From contig NC_134568.1 in NCBI RefSeq assembly GCF_050947875.1, forward strand, positions 203,237,729-203,301,728: 64,000 bases of DNA, in the 5' to 3' direction. The notes under the pieces are model-generated. The model had not been told where the DNA came from. It made no database searches and saw only the letters and a program-made list of their open reading frames with translations. Of the stretch, positions 21,763-33,632 are shown piece by piece; position 1 is the first letter of the stretch; each line of letters starts with the position of its first letter. Origin of the DNA: Dermacentor variabilis (taxonomy: Eukaryota; Arthropoda; Arachnida; Ixodida; Ixodidae). Position numbers and translations under genes: made by a program.

Positions 21763-22743
21763 CAAAGCGGCGTTCAGACCTGTCGCACGACAGAGGGTGC
21801 TAAGAATCTCTGGACCCGGATAGGCCACCAATGGAAACTGACCCTTTCAACCTTTAACACCAGAACTCTTTCTAGTGAGGCTAACTTAGCATGACTCTTT
21901 GAGGGACTATCAGGCATTGTTCGGGATATCATTGGCCTTTGTGAGGTTAGAAGAACTGGTTAGGCTTATACAATGCTTACTAACGGCCGCGCCCTCTGCT
22001 ATAGAGAACTCCCAGATAAGAAGTTATACGGGGTAGGATTCCTAATACATAAGGACATAGCAGGCAACATTGACGAATTCTAGAGCATTAATGAGAGGGT
22101 AGCAGTAGTCATAATAAAACTTAAGAGGTATAGATTAAAGGTGGTGCAAGCCTATGCTCCAATAATCATGATGATGAAGTAGATCAGTTTTATGAAGATG
22201 TGGAATTAGCCATGAGAAAAGGGAAAACTCAGTATACTGTAGTAATGGGTGACTTCAATGCAAAAGTGGGGGAAAAGCAGGCTGGTAAACAAGCAATTGG
22301 AAACTACGGCATCGGTTCTAGAAACATCAGAGGAGAGATGTTGGTAGAATTCATGGAAAGGAATAAGCTACGAATAATGAACACCTTCTTCTGAAAGTGT
22401 AGCAACAAAAAGTGGACCTGGAAAAGCCCTAATGGGGAAACAAGGAATGAAATCAATTTCATACTTTCTGCTGATACCAGCATAGCGCAGGATGTAGAAG
22501 TGTTGGGTAGAGTAAAGTGCAGTGATCATACGTCAGTGAGATCTAGCGTTCACATGAATTTGAAGAGAGAAAGAGTGAAATTTGTCAAGAAGAAACAGGC
22601 CAGCCTAGATGTAGTAAAGATTAAAGCAGACCAATTCAGGCTAGTACTTGCAAACAAATATGCAAATATACAGAGATGTAGATGAAATAGAGGTAATGAA
22701 TGAAAACATAACTAGGCTGGTTTCAGAAGCAGCAATTGAAGAC
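21763..22743 (+). pseudogene. RTE-like ORF fragment: EEP endonuclease domain
   Basis: Plus-strand frames include TLSTFNTRTL at the start, DIIGLCEVRRTG (catalytic Glu), YTVVMGDFNAKVGEK (GDFN) and VKCSDHTSVRSS (SDH). This is the full set of EEP endonuclease motifs in the style of RTE elements. Several stops interrupt the frame. The element is cut at 22744 by the end of the Penelope-like unit, and its reverse transcriptase is not present on the far side. Confidence 0.85.
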
Positions 22744-22903
22744 GTGAGCGCTAACTTCCAACTGATGGTTTATTTCGTGGCACAGAAGGCTACTTATACA
22801 CTCAGCGAACTATGTGACATGAAGAGATTACACAAAACCAAGCAACAAAACTGAAAGTAACCATGTGAAAACACATATTCAGACAGCCTGTGGTGGCAGT
22901 CTG
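22744..22903 (+). repeat. Left inverted repeat of the Penelope-like unit
   Basis: This 160-bp segment begins gtgagcgctaacttccaac and ends ggtggcagtctg. It recurs as its reverse complement at 30113-30272 with few differences. Penelope-like elements often carry such LTR-like terminal segments, which may be direct or inverted. Confidence 0.9.
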
Positions 22904-24448
22904 TGCTCGCCGCAATTGGATCAACCCACTGGAAGTAGGTTCCATCTTTGGTGGATTCATTCCCTCATCTGGACATTCCAACAGAATCTGCAAAATTCTC
23001 AAATCCGAGTTGCACAGGCAGGCTCGACTCTATCGCCAGCTGCTCTCTCCTCAGCTAAAGGCTTCTACGGAACCTTCTTCGCTGGGTCCGACACTGCGGA
23101 AATTTCTATGCTTCGCTGACCAAAAAACCGAGTGCTTGCACTGGCAGTGCCAGTTGCATGAAGTTCGCGGTCGTTGTTCCGAGAGAAGACCCACTCCTGG
23201 AAACACTGTTCACTCGCTGGAAAACTTGGACCTGCCAGAACACATCCACAACATTTTGACGTTGGGACCTAAGTTCGCAGTGGACTCTAGTAAACCACCG
23301 GAAGAGATGCTGTCAATGGTGATCGAGGCAGATTTCCAAGTTCGCGGCGGAAGAGGATGTTTCGCGCGTTATTTCCGAAGGTGTAGGGGCCATATGCCGC
23401 TGTAGACGAACACTTCCGAAGGTTTCTTTGAGACGTGTAGCTAACTATATCTGCGTGACAATTCGATTTGCGTGTTACCGGCAGATAAAGAAGGCGGGTT
23501 CTGTGTACTCTCAGGAGGGAATTTTCATGCAAGAGCTCGTCAGGCAATTTCCACCATTTTTAAGCGGCAGGATACAGTGTCCTTACGTAAGGTAAACGCT
23601 AAGGCTAAGAAACTTTGCGGAGAATTTAACTTGGACAAAATGTTGAAAAACATTGCCAGCAGCAAATGAGATATCACCTAGAGGTGTTTTTTAGCGTGAA
23701 AACGCACAAACCTGATGTCCTGGCCGATGAGGGTTATTGTTTCAGAAAAGGGCACGTGGCAGAAGTCTGTCGCGCTGTTTCTGCAAGCCAAGCAACCCGT
23801 TTTCAATACGCAACTCTGATGAAGTGATTGACTTTTTGAAGGACGACTCCGATTGAGGCTTTCTGAAGTCTTCTCCATCGCTGTGAAGGACCTGTACTAT
23901 TCTATTCCTCACAATGACCTGCTGTCAGCTATTTCACAGACAATTGATGTGTTTGGTGTCACCTGTTTTCAGAATAATGCTGGGCTGTCTAGTAACAAAT
24001 TTTTGGAATTTTTGAGCTTCTATTTGTCATCAATGTTCATTACATATGGAATGACACGTACCATCTATTTGCAGAAAAACGGAGTATGCGTCGGTTCGTG
24101 CATTGCCTCGCGCCTCAGTGATTTATTTTTAGCTCACCTAGATGTCTCCATGTCAGTGAACCTTAATCAGACTAATGGTTTTAAAATATTTCGTTATGTG
24201 GACAATTTTTTGTTTTGTATTCTGTGTTCTCCGGCTGACCTTGAGACTGAGGTTGCCGTGGTGGTGCCAATAATCAAAGAATGCCTTGTGCCCCTTGACG
24301 TTACTGACGAGCTCCCACAGAATCACACGATCCAGTTTTTGGATCTGCGCTTAGCTTGTTCCGATATTCACGCGTGTTGGTACTATGAACCTCGTGCTAA
24401 CAAACGACTTCTTCCGTTTCATTCTGCTCATTCTAAGTTGGTCATGAG
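22890..24448 (+). pseudogene. Penelope-like ORF, N-terminal and reverse transcriptase part
   Basis: The N-terminal region contains LTLGPKFAVDSSKPPEEML and VLPADKEGGFCVLSGG, both typical of the leader and first RT block of Penelope-like elements. The palm domain follows at about 23880-24440: VKDLYYSIPHNDLL, QKNGVCVGSCIASRLSDL and FRYVDNFLF. The last is the catalytic YVDD, here YVDN, so the second Asp is lost. Frames are broken at several points before 23850. The RT supplies target-primed cDNA synthesis in active relatives. This copy is dead. Confidence 0.9.
24441..24448. repeat. Left 8-bp target-site duplication of hAT
   Basis: gtcatgag precedes the left terminus. It is paired with gtaaagag at 29410-29417 (6 of 8 match). 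Continuity of the Penelope frame supports the duplication. Confidence 0.75.
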
Positions 24449-25289
24449 CAGGGCCGGATTAAGAAAAATGGGGGCCCTGGGCTAATGCACATGCAGGCCC
24501 CCTTTGCCTATACTGCCTCTCCCCCCCCCCCCCCTGTCGCCTGCTACGCTACTGGAAATATGCCATATGTTTCATTTTAATTCCACCAAATTAAATAAAA
24601 CGAAGTGTGATCAACGGGATTATTATTATTGTTATTATTATAAGGAAAACAACAAAACCTGCTTGAAACGCACACTGTTGTAAACACCAACACATACGTT
24701 CACTTTGTGATTAATCTGCATTCTGTTTTCAGCAAAAGCTAGGCTTTAAGGAAAAGTTTAGTGCACTCAAGATGAATAAGAACGTAGAAAAGACAACACA
24801 GCTCAGATGTCGATCCTTCTGAAGGGCTTTGTTTGCATCACTAAGTTTAATCCCGTGAGGAGACGCATGGTTGTATCCAAAACATTCTTTATTAAAATTC
24901 AAGCATCAGACTGCAGTAATCCTTATACACGTTACTCTATAAATATGCAATGGATACATACAATACTTAAGGCAATACAAACACCATAAAAGTGCACTAG
25001 AATACAGATAAAAATTACCAACTGTAATTACAAAACATTATTTGAATATTTTCGTTAAAGGTAAGACAAGCAAGGACAACACCAAATAAACGTGGCACTA
25101 TCAAAAACAACAAAGATACAGTTCTTTATAAGCATGCTAAATATCACAAGAAGAACAAACAAGAGACAAACAACGAAGATTTGCATATCTTGAATTACAC
25201 TGCTCAGCATTTCATGGGCAATGTGGAGGCTGGGAGGCGACACAACGAACTTATTGGAACTATTCATGTATAGCGAAAACAGTCCTCTT

Positions 25290-28229
25290 TTAAAATGGCA
25301 TGTTTCGCGCCTTCGCTTTGGCGAAATCAGATATGGTCTGCCCGAAGGATAAATCATGGAGGAGGTCACTTTCAATGGACATGATAGCATGCGAGTTCAC
25401 CTTGTCGTCAAGGAGGCTCGAACAAAGGTGATTTTTTATCAGCGACAACGTGGAAAACGATCGTTCGGTCTCACAGTTTGCCACGGGTATGCTTAAGTAC
25501 ATTCGCAAAGCAATAGAAAGGTTCAGAAACACATCAATAAGCTTTATTTCATGCAGCAACTTCATTATTCCCAGGGGACTCGTGTCCTGCACACAGAGTT
25601 GTGCAGAAAATTCGCAAACTAAATGACTTCAGCAAAAAATGCTGGCTCCAAATCATTTTTGTAGATTTTCACCAACTTCTCAGCCTGCTGTGCCAGAGAG
25701 GCCTCGCTCCCAACTTCTGTAAGCAATTTTAAGAATCCAAACCTTTCGCAGAGTTCATTGTAGGCACCCTTTCGCACTCGCAAAGCAGAGCCTAGACTGT
25801 GAAGTACAACATTGTAGGTCTCTACGATAAACTTTTTTCTACCTTGTAGCGCGCTGTCGCTTTTTCCGTCTGGGTGCTTAGTCAAAACGATGCGTTTGCC
25901 GTCATCCTGATAACATTTATTGGTACTTAGCGTGTGTGCTCTCTCTTCGAAGGTATCAAAGAGAGGTCGCAAAGAATTAACAAAGCCTTCTAGAGAGCTC
26001 AGCAGGTCTACAGCAGTTGAAATGTCTAGGCCTGGTTTCTGAAGTTCTACGCTCGTTTTGTCAAAGCACTCCAAGATTTCACTCCAGAAAATTGCCATGA
26101 ATGCAGTCTCTAGTTTTGTCATTTTGTTAAAGAGAAAATGCGCTTCATTCCTAGTGTCACCGTTTTCTTCCTCGTTCTTTGATATAGCTTCAAGGCAACA
26201 CAAGACTGCATTGAAATTTTTTAGAATGGCCTTACATGATTCAGCGTGTCTTGACCACCTGGTCCCAGAGAGACTTTCCAAAACAAGCTGCTAGCCAGAT
26301 CCGCCCATGCTGTCCAAAAGATACCTCCATCGCTTAGGTGAGGCAGCAAAGAACACATACAGTCTCTGAATTACAGTGAAAAAATTGACTGCCTCAAGGC
26401 AACTGTCAACGCTACACGCACCAACTAAGTTCAGTGAATGACCAGCACACGGGACATAGAATGCCAATTTGTTCAAGTGTTTGATTTGAGCTTACAGTCC
26501 TTTGTATTTTCCTGACATAGTACTCGCATTATCATATAGCTTGGTCCCTACAATCATCAATTGAGATGCCATTGGTCGTCAAGAGGGACATCACGGTATC
26601 GAAAAGATACGAGCCGGTATGCCATTCAATTGGAATAAATCCAAGAAAGCGTTCGTACACTTTCCCATTTAAATAGTATCGTAAAACTACTGACAGCTGA
26701 TCAACGTGAGTAAGGTCTGGAGTCGAATCAACAATTAAAGAGAAGTATTTTGCGCGTTTCGCTTTGTCAGCGAGGCATTCATTGACAGCCTTTTCATCAC
26801 AAGTGGTTTTTGACAGATACGATGGGTGACCTTTTCCTTTGTTCCCGTAGCATTTGATGTGCTCCTCTAGAAAGGGATCAAACTTGGCAATGGCCTCAAG
26901 CACCCCCATATAATTGCCATTTCTCGGTGAACCAAAAATCTCCTCACTGCCCCTAAACGCTAGGTTGCACTCAGCTAGAAGCTTAACTACAACGACTACA
27001 CGCTTCAACACCTCTGTCCAGTAAGCGGTCTCAGTGACAAGATGTTTCACCAGCTCCTTGTCAATTGTGCTGCTCGAGTTAGAGCGGGCGAGCCATGCTG
27101 CCACGTAGTTCCGGTGCTCAATGCTATTTTCAAGTGCGCAAACCTTTTCTTCTGCTCTTTTCCAATCAGAAAAGCCCTGCATGGTGAAAGCACTGGGGTT
27201 GCTTGAAATCGAAAATAGTTTGCACATGAAACAGTAAACGGAACCTTTGGACTCCGAGTACACTAACCAGTGTCGCTCGTATGCCTCCCCATTTACAGCC
27301 TTTCGCACGAAAAGGTGAGGTGACATATAGCGTTTCTGAGTTTTTTATTGCCTTTCGGAAGATGGAAAATTTTCTGCCCGATTTTGAAAATACAATGGCC
27401 CTTTCTCAAGGCATACACTCCAAAAGCTGTCAGTAATAACGTCCGGCCACTTAGCAGGGTCACTTCAGAGAATCTCGCAACGTACCTCTTGCTGTGGGGG
27501 TGTCTGTACTTCTCTGTTGCCGCAACGAGAAGCCATCTCATTCGTCTTCTCGAGGCACACTTTGGGAGTGGGAACATGGTTATTTGAAGCCAAACTAACA
27601 GAAAACAAGTGAGTCAGTTCTTGGAGTGTTGTTTCCTGGTGCTCGTCAGTAAAAGGAGGCTCATCGGGGAGGTTTGGCACCTGTTGATCAGCAGTAGTAG
27701 AAATCGGGCGTGGCGGACCGGGCACCTGGAGCTCTGTGGCAGGGGCCCGGCCGAGTAGCATAGACGTTGCTGACTCAGGGACAGGACAAGGCTCGGTTAG
27801 CGTCGGTTGCTCTGAAACATGGACGACCGAAGTTGTCACCGTTTCCACAGGATCCAGACAACCAAGATGAGTCAAACCTTGCTTCTTGCCAGGAAACCGT
27901 GGTGATGGAGTTGGCAAGTCCTCTACAGAAGCACAGTCGGTACTTTTGGGAGTTTGACACGGACTCTGGGTAGAGCGATCATACTGCTCCGCAGAAGCTA
28001 CATTCAGTAGGTACTTTGTCATATTTGGTAGCTTCTTTTCACGCTCTTCTCTTTCTAACTTCGCCTTTCGTTTAGACGCACCACTTTGATGCTTCCGACC
28101 GAGCATTCTCGCATGAATGGATGCTAATTGTTCACCGGGCATTTCGTCAGTCCGACGCGACCGCAGGTGTCCGACGGTGGCCGTCCCGATGACTGGCGCA
28201 CGCTGCCTGGATGGTCCGTGGCTGGCCAA
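25290..28229 (-). pseudogene. hAT transposase, frameshifted
   Basis: The N-terminal part (about 28229-27465) has a basic segment KHQSGASKRKAKLE and then a long proline-rich linker. After frame breaks near 27465 and 27330 comes a TTF-type zinc finger region (HWLVYSESKGSVYCFMCKLF, about 27270-27210). A DUF4371-like RNase-H-fold part follows, with YFSLIVDSTPDLTHVDQL and HLNKLAFYVPCAGHSLNLVG. The C-terminal dimerisation domain at about 25540-25390 reads LSIPVANCETERSFSTLSLI. Overall order and length match ZMYM1-like hAT transposases. Stops near 26500, 26290 and 25620 make this copy inactive. A GC-rich ~1.1-kb leader separates the start from the terminus. Confidence 0.9.
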
Positions 28230-29409
28230 GAGTGGTACGTCCCCCGGGAGCTCCTCAGCAGGCGGGCTTATGCAAGCTTAACTGGTGGCTCGGGGCTGAA
28301 TCGCAGCCCGCGACCAACTTCCTTTTATAGACGCGCGCCTCGTATGTCTGTTACTAGCGCTAAAGCAGGCGTTCACATACGCATAGAGTTCCTTATACAA
28401 ATTCCCTCCTTCTCCGTACAAACACTCTCGTCTTCCTATTGGCTAGGAGCAATCGTCTGTTCTAGGAGGTTCTCGATTTTTCTTTCGCCCCGTCGACGCC
28501 GAGCGCGAGAACGAAGGGGAGAGGGCGAGTCCTAGCACGGGCGAAGTTACGCGCCCTCCGTCGACTCTGAGTCGTCCTTTTCTACTTCTTTCTGGAAAGT
28601 TCGGCGGCCAGTCTGACCTACTTCTTCCATCGAGCGCGCGCGAGGGTGCGCAGCCACTAGGCAGGAATGGGCCCTGGAGACGGGCCTTTGTGTCCAGCTC
28701 TCCAACTTCCCCCTTCACTATTCCACAACCCTAGCCCGAACAGTGAACATTCCATGCCCCACAGCACGCAGACAAAAGCATGTGTGACGTTTTCTTTCCT
28801 TTCCTGCCTAGACTCTGTCACCAGACTCATCATCATCTGCTATCGGACTCATCCTCCCCCGCCCAAATTACCATCACGGTAAAGAAAACTCGAATGGAAG
28901 GCACTGTTGGGTACTGCAGCAGATCCTTTCTATGAGAAGGCCAGCAGCGGAACTATTTGAGAGGTGGAGGGTGGCGTGGTGGTGACGAGGGGCAAGAGAG
29001 ATTTAGGTCCTCACCCCACATTACATGTTTTAGGTGTGTCCCCCTTGCCCCTCCTCTCCAGACAGCACTGGACAGACGGACTGACAGGAAACCACGAGAA
29101 CTCTTCCAAGCAAATGCACCTCGCTTCGTAAGAAAGAGGGCCCCGCCGGGGTGGCGGGGGATTCCTGTTTTTGCAGCTCGACAAGCTCTCCCCAAATGAT
29201 CAGGCTAAATGCATGTTGTTACATTAGGTGGGGGGCCCCGTCTGCTCATTCTGGTTTTCTCGCTTCATACATATGTCACTCGAAGTTCCGTTGCCCATGG
29301 TTCCATATACTAAGCAGGTTAGAATAAACGGGCCCCCTTCTCCTACTGTCCGAGGTGAGGCCCTGGGCTGCAGCCCCCTTAGCGCCCCCCCCCCCTTAAT
29401 ACAGCGCTG
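28230..29409. other. GC-rich leader and terminal region of the hAT element
   Basis: It contains poly-C runs near 29390, GC-rich sequence and no recognised protein. It probably holds the transposase promoter. Confidence 0.5.
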
Positions 29410-29417
29410 GTAAAGAG
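29410..29417. repeat. Right 8-bp target-site duplication of hAT
   Basis: gtaaagag encodes V-K-R when joined to the Penelope frame. It is the counterpart of 24441-24448. Confidence 0.75.
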
Positions 29418-30131
29418 AGGCATTGCTAACCTTTGTCTAAATAATGCTTTGAAAAAGTCTTGCCGCCATACTGTTTCGTCTAGCTTTGCCTCTCAGTGGA
29501 AACGGCTTTCGCAGGCTGGTTATCCCATGTCCCTACAAGTGTCAGTAGCAGAACGGATTCTAAGAGAGTTTAGAAAAGACAACCAGCACAAAGGTAATCC
29601 TGCAACTACTCAGGGTAGGACAGGCATTATTCCTTATATTCACACCGTCTCACATAAGCTTAAGAAAATTGCCAAGCGAGCGAATATTCGTGTAGTGTTT
29701 TCTGCCCCTAACAAGCTTATGAGGATTTGCAAGCTCACTAATCCGGATAAGGAGGCTCCTCCTAGCTATGATAAGAATCATAAAAAGAAGTTCATTAATT
29801 GCACACATTGTGTTGTTTATTGTTTTCCACTCAAGTGCGGAAAGCGTTACGTCGGTGAAACTGACCGATGTCTGAATGCTAGGCTGCGCAAACATAGTTA
29901 CAATGCTAAGAATTGTATTACAGCTGGGGGGTTCTCGCGCAGCACTGCAAAACGTGTGGTTGCAAACCTGTTCTAGAGGAATGAGTCATTCTAGGTCATA
30001 TTCATAATCAGCTCACAAGAGAAATCATTGAAGCAAAGACTATCATAGGTCTGGGCCATGCGTGTGTAAGCTCACCTTCATTATCTTTATCAAGCAATGA
30101 ATTGGCGTATCTCAGACTGCCACCACAGGCT
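29417..30131 (+). pseudogene. Penelope-like ORF, GIY-YIG endonuclease part
   Basis: The frame resumes with RGIANLCLNNALKKSC and continues through a linker to CTHCVVYCFPLKCGKRYVGE, then TDRCLNARLRKH. The Y...YVG pair, the catalytic Arg in the following helix and the upstream Cys pair match the GIY-YIG endonuclease of Penelope-like elements. After one frame break near 29976, LTREIIEAKTI holds the conserved Glu. The frame ends where the right inverted repeat begins. Confidence 0.9.
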
Positions 30132-30272
30132 GTGTGAATATGTGTTTTCACATGGTTACTTTCGGTTTTGTTGCTTGGTTTTATGTAATCTCTGAATGTC
30201 ACATAGTTCACCGAGTGTATAAGTAGCGTTCTGTGTCACGAAATAAGCCATCAGTTGGAAGTTAGCGCTCAC
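30113..30272 (-). repeat. Right inverted repeat of the Penelope-like unit
   Basis: Reverse complement of 22744-22903. It ends gttagcgctcac at 30272. Confidence 0.9.
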
Positions 30273-31770
30273 TCTGTTCTCCGTTCCTTTTCATTACTCC
30301 TTCCACCTTCCTTTTTTTTTCTTTTTCTGAGCTGCGCTAGAAGCCTAAAAAAGTGATGGAAGTATGTTGGAAACCTGCGTACCCCAACTGAGAGAGTGTG
30401 TGAATGAGAAAGTGTAATGCCCAAGTACTTATATGATTCTACTGGTTCTATGGGAATGTTTACTATCGTATAAGAGGACAAGAAAGGGTTATGGCAGCGG
30501 GTAAAAGATATATGTTTACATTTGTTGGGATTAAGAGTCATCAGCCAATGTTCACTCCAAGACTGCACATTGTTAAGACTTTGTTGTGAGGTGTTTACGT
30601 CAGTAGCATTAGAAACTGGATGGTAAATAATGCAGTCATCGGCAAAAATTTGTATCTTGCAAGATACATCTAGGGATAAATCATTAATATAAATTAAAAA
30701 GAGAAAAGGACCGAGAACTGATCCCCGAGGGACACCAGAAGTTACAGAGAGAAGAGTGGATGATTTGTCATTTATAGAAACGAATTGGTCGCAATCAGCA
30801 AGGAATGCTTCGAGCCATTTGAGTATGTCACTGTGTAAGTTCAAAGAAGAAATTTTTATATAGTAGTAAGTGGTGGTGATCGAGATACTTTGTCAAAGGC
30901 CTTTTGACAGTCCAGAAAAATAGCGTCAGTTTGTTGGTTAGAGTCAAGGTTTACATGCGATGGAGGGTCGTGCAGAAACAGAGCTAGTTGCGTTTCGGTA
31001 GAGAAACCCTTACAGAACCCATGCTGTGCCGAATGAAAAAAATTGATTGGGGTCCAACTGATTCATGATCAAGGAGTAGATGACATGTTCCATGATTTTG
31101 CACGGCATGTTCTTATTACCAGACTTGTAGATGGGAACGACCATACCCACCTTCCAGTCGTGAGACATGGAACCTGTAGAAAGTGACTGCGAGAATATAA
31201 GACACAAAAATGATGAAATATGTTTTTTTTAGTTTTTAGCAGTTTAGAGTTTATACCATCTATACCTGTTGAGGATGAAAGTTTAAGGTTTTCAATTATG
31301 CACAAGACACCATCAGGATAAAAGACCATGCTCGACATGCTAGAAGCTATGCTGCAGGGGACATTAGACAATGGAATGTTATTATCATTAGAAAATACTG
31401 ACGAAAATGCATTGTTAAATATGAGTGTGCACTCAATTTCAGGCATGATTTCCCCCGTATCATTAACAAGAGTTATATTGCATGTGTTGCCTGGGTTGAT
31501 AACTTTCCAAAATTTCTTGGGGTTGTCTGTTAACATTTAAGGTAAGTCATTATTGAAAAAGGACCATTTGGCATTGCGGACAGCACGTAAGTATTCTCTC
31601 TCAGCGGCGTAGTATTTATCCCATGAAGTTGGGCTTGGTTTCTGCTTGGCATTACGAAAAAGTATCTTTTTCTTACTTTCCAACATCTTTACATTGTTAT
31701 TAAACCACGGGTTCTTATGATTTGCACGGAATGTTATTTTCGGAATATACTTGTTTGCTAGATAATTCAT
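30269..31770 (-). pseudogene. Reverse transcriptase of the non-LTR element
   Basis: Blocks in order on the minus strand: NHKNPWFNNNVKMLESKKK (pre-RT, about 31715), DNPKKFWKVINPG (about 31525), SGVPRGSVLGPFLFLIYIND (about 30740), QIFADDCIIYHPVS (catalytic FADD, about 30650) and ESYKYLGITLSHS (about 30440). These are the canonical non-LTR RT motifs. At least three frame changes or stops (near 31537, 31080 and 30845) break the protein. Confidence 0.88.
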
Positions 31771-32460
31771 TTTATTTTTAAACAGTTCCTAGTTGTCTTG
31801 TACAGATCGTTCATTGAATGAGGTTTCAAAGAGTGCAAAAAAAGTGCGCAATTCTTCATTTATAGCTTCGAAGTTTGCTTTGTCATACAGGTTGATAGTT
31901 TTGCTGGAAAAAACAAGTGGTAGTGGGGCAAAGTCAAATGTGGCATGAACTGCACTGTGGTCGCTGATAGGACGAAGGTAGGTAACCGATGATAAGGTCT
32001 CTGGATGGTCAGTAAGTATAAGGTCCAAAATGTTTGCGCAGTCGCGCGTTACGCGTGTTGACTCTGAGATAAGCTGTGATAAGTTAAAATTCAAACAGAT
32101 GTCGACAAAGTCCTTCGCCTCTGTGTTGTTTATTGCAGAAGTCAGGTTATTCAGGTTATTCCAATCAATAATGGGGAAGTTGAAGCCACCGAACAGAAGT
32201 ATATGAGCGTTAGGATGGCGTGCTGTAATCTGGCATAAAGTACTGTTAAGTTCTGGTGAGAAGCGCCTAGAATGACATATCGAGGGGAAGAGCAAATAAG
32301 AAGGCATAGTATTTCTAGGTTGGAAGAAATAATATTGGTGTACAGGATAATTCATGACTGCAAGCAATAAGAAATCCACCCCCGTGTGCCCCTTGACGGT
32401 CACAGCGATAAACATCGAAGTAAATATGTCGCCGTACTGTCGATGTGCTTGTATAATAAG
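30281..32460 (-). mobile_element. CR1/Jockey-type non-LTR retrotransposon
   Basis: The minus strand carries the second half of an endonuclease, then a reverse transcriptase, then a short 3' end directly next to the Penelope right border. The 5' part (ORF1 and first EEP motifs) is missing or beyond recognition. Frames are open over long stretches, so this copy is younger than the relic at 5.5-7.3 kb. Confidence 0.85.
31789..32415 (-). pseudogene. Endonuclease (EEP) C-terminal half of the non-LTR ORF2
   Basis: LLFGGFNFPIIDWNN corresponds to the GDFN-type block, with G replacing the catalytic D. CANILDLILTDHPET and RPISDHSAVHATF carry the later D and SDH motifs. This matches Jockey/CR1-type endonucleases. 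A stop separates it from the RT frame. Confidence 0.85.
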
Positions 32461-32689
32461 ATCATCTCAATGAACGAAAATTAAGTTAGCCAGTTCAAAT
32501 GTACGTATACGCAAGTTCGGACCAGAAGGCCTACTAATGAAGGCTCTTTTCATGCAGCTAATTTGATGTTTGGTGCACGACTGCATGTCATTCTGCTCGG
32601 ACGCACGTGTTAATACGCGTAATAATAAAATCCGCAAAAGCAAGATGGCCACGTATAGCGGAAAGTCGCATTCAATTACTGGCAACGCT
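32461..32689. other. Spacer between retroelement and the repeated-exon gene
   Basis: No repeat or coding motif is seen. It may contain the gene's promoter, but no clear core element can be named. Confidence 0.35.
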
Positions 32690-32863
32690 GGCATAAACAA
32701 ATGGAGTGTTTTGACGTTTTAACGCGAGCGTTTGATGTTCGCTTTTTACGCGTCTTTGCCCATATAATGGGTATCCCTTGACTAGATAATGGTGTGCTGA
32801 TAGGCAGGTAGCATTTGCTAGCGCGGCCTACGTCGAGCATCCCTCCTACGAAAACTGAACCAG
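32690..32863 (+). other. Candidate 5' UTR exon of the repeated-exon gene
   Basis: A consensus donor cag|gtaagc lies at 32863/32864. The next in-frame coding exon has an acceptor at 33596. The left boundary is arbitrary. Transcript data would be needed to confirm it. Confidence 0.3.
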
Positions 32864-33596
32864 GTAAGCGTTTCACAGTAAACGAACCCCTTCGCCCGTG
32901 TTTTTTATCTTCGCCTATTATTTTCCCGACCGCATCGAGCGTCTATTGAAAACGACGTGTTTGTGCGCACGCAAAAGCATTAAAAAGGAAAAATAAAAGC
33001 GAAGAAAAAAAAAAGATGCGGTGCGTTTTGTTTGCAAACTGAAGTACGTTAAGAACGCATTTCACAGGGTGGAAAACCTCTGGATCTTTCGCACAAAGAT
33101 GAAAACATGGCGTCCGCAATAACGATGTTTCTTATAAAAGGACTTCAGTGACATTATGAACTGTTTTTAAACGCTTCTTTCAAACCTTTAGCTTTTACAT
33201 GACCGCGTGTTTTGTACTCCACTTTGGTTCCGTTGTTAAATTTGACGTGCCGTCTTCTGAAATGCGTTTGGATTGATTAAAGAACATCGAAAGTGATCTT
33301 GCTAGTCGCGCGGAGATTTTTTATTGTTCGGCGGCAGCGCGGAAAAACTTCAAACGAGAACCACGGGTGGAGATGAACGCGCGAACTGTCGCTGCAAATG
33401 AGAAGTGCGTAAAACAGTGGAATAATAGTTTGTAATGGAGGCGGGAAGCATATATAGTTGTGAAATTCGCGCTCAATTTTTGGATGTGCTTCGATGTTCA
33501 TCTGTGCTCCTCTGTCAACGTGACGCTAGGGCACTGCATTTTCCTTGATGAAAAGAGCTCTGAGTAAAATAATTGTTACTGTTCCAACACCTGCAG

Positions 33597-33632
33597 AGAT
33601 GGACACAAACTTGGTTTTGGGAATGCATCAAG
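33597..33632 (+). CDS. Exon 1 (start codon) of the repeated-exon gene
   Basis: After the acceptor-like ccaacacctgcag, the exon has ATG at 33599. It encodes [11 protein letters not shown] and ends with one base of a Gly codon before a consensus donor (gtgagt). Phase fits the next exon. Confidence 0.45.

Larger units (their letters stand above)
24449..29409 (-). mobile_element. hAT-superfamily DNA transposon (ZMYM1/TTF-type transposase)
   Basis: Ends are caGGGCCGGATTAAG at left and, in complement, cagcgctgtattaaggggg at right. They are short imperfect inverted repeats of a type seen on animal hAT elements. The 8-bp duplication also fits hAT. The element is about 4.96 kb and encodes one transposase on the minus strand. 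It inserted into the Penelope-like element, so it is the younger of the two. Confidence 0.88.
22744..30272 (+). mobile_element. Penelope-like retroelement interrupted by a hAT transposon
   Basis: The unit consists of the left inverted repeat, a single decayed frame (N-terminal region, reverse transcriptase, GIY-YIG endonuclease) and the right inverted repeat. The hAT element at 24449-29409 sits between RT and endonuclease. Removing it with one 8-bp duplication rejoins the frame at HSKLV / KRGIANLC. RT plus GIY-YIG in this order is diagnostic of endonuclease-containing Penelope-like elements. Confidence 0.9.

Noticed and set aside
22744..22820. Hammerhead-ribozyme-like words (ctgatgg ... gaa) at the Penelope-like terminus
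   Set aside because: Penelope-like terminal repeats can carry hammerhead ribozymes, so I checked. The core is ctgatgg, not ctgatga, and I could not draw a stem II closing onto a GAAA. Not called.
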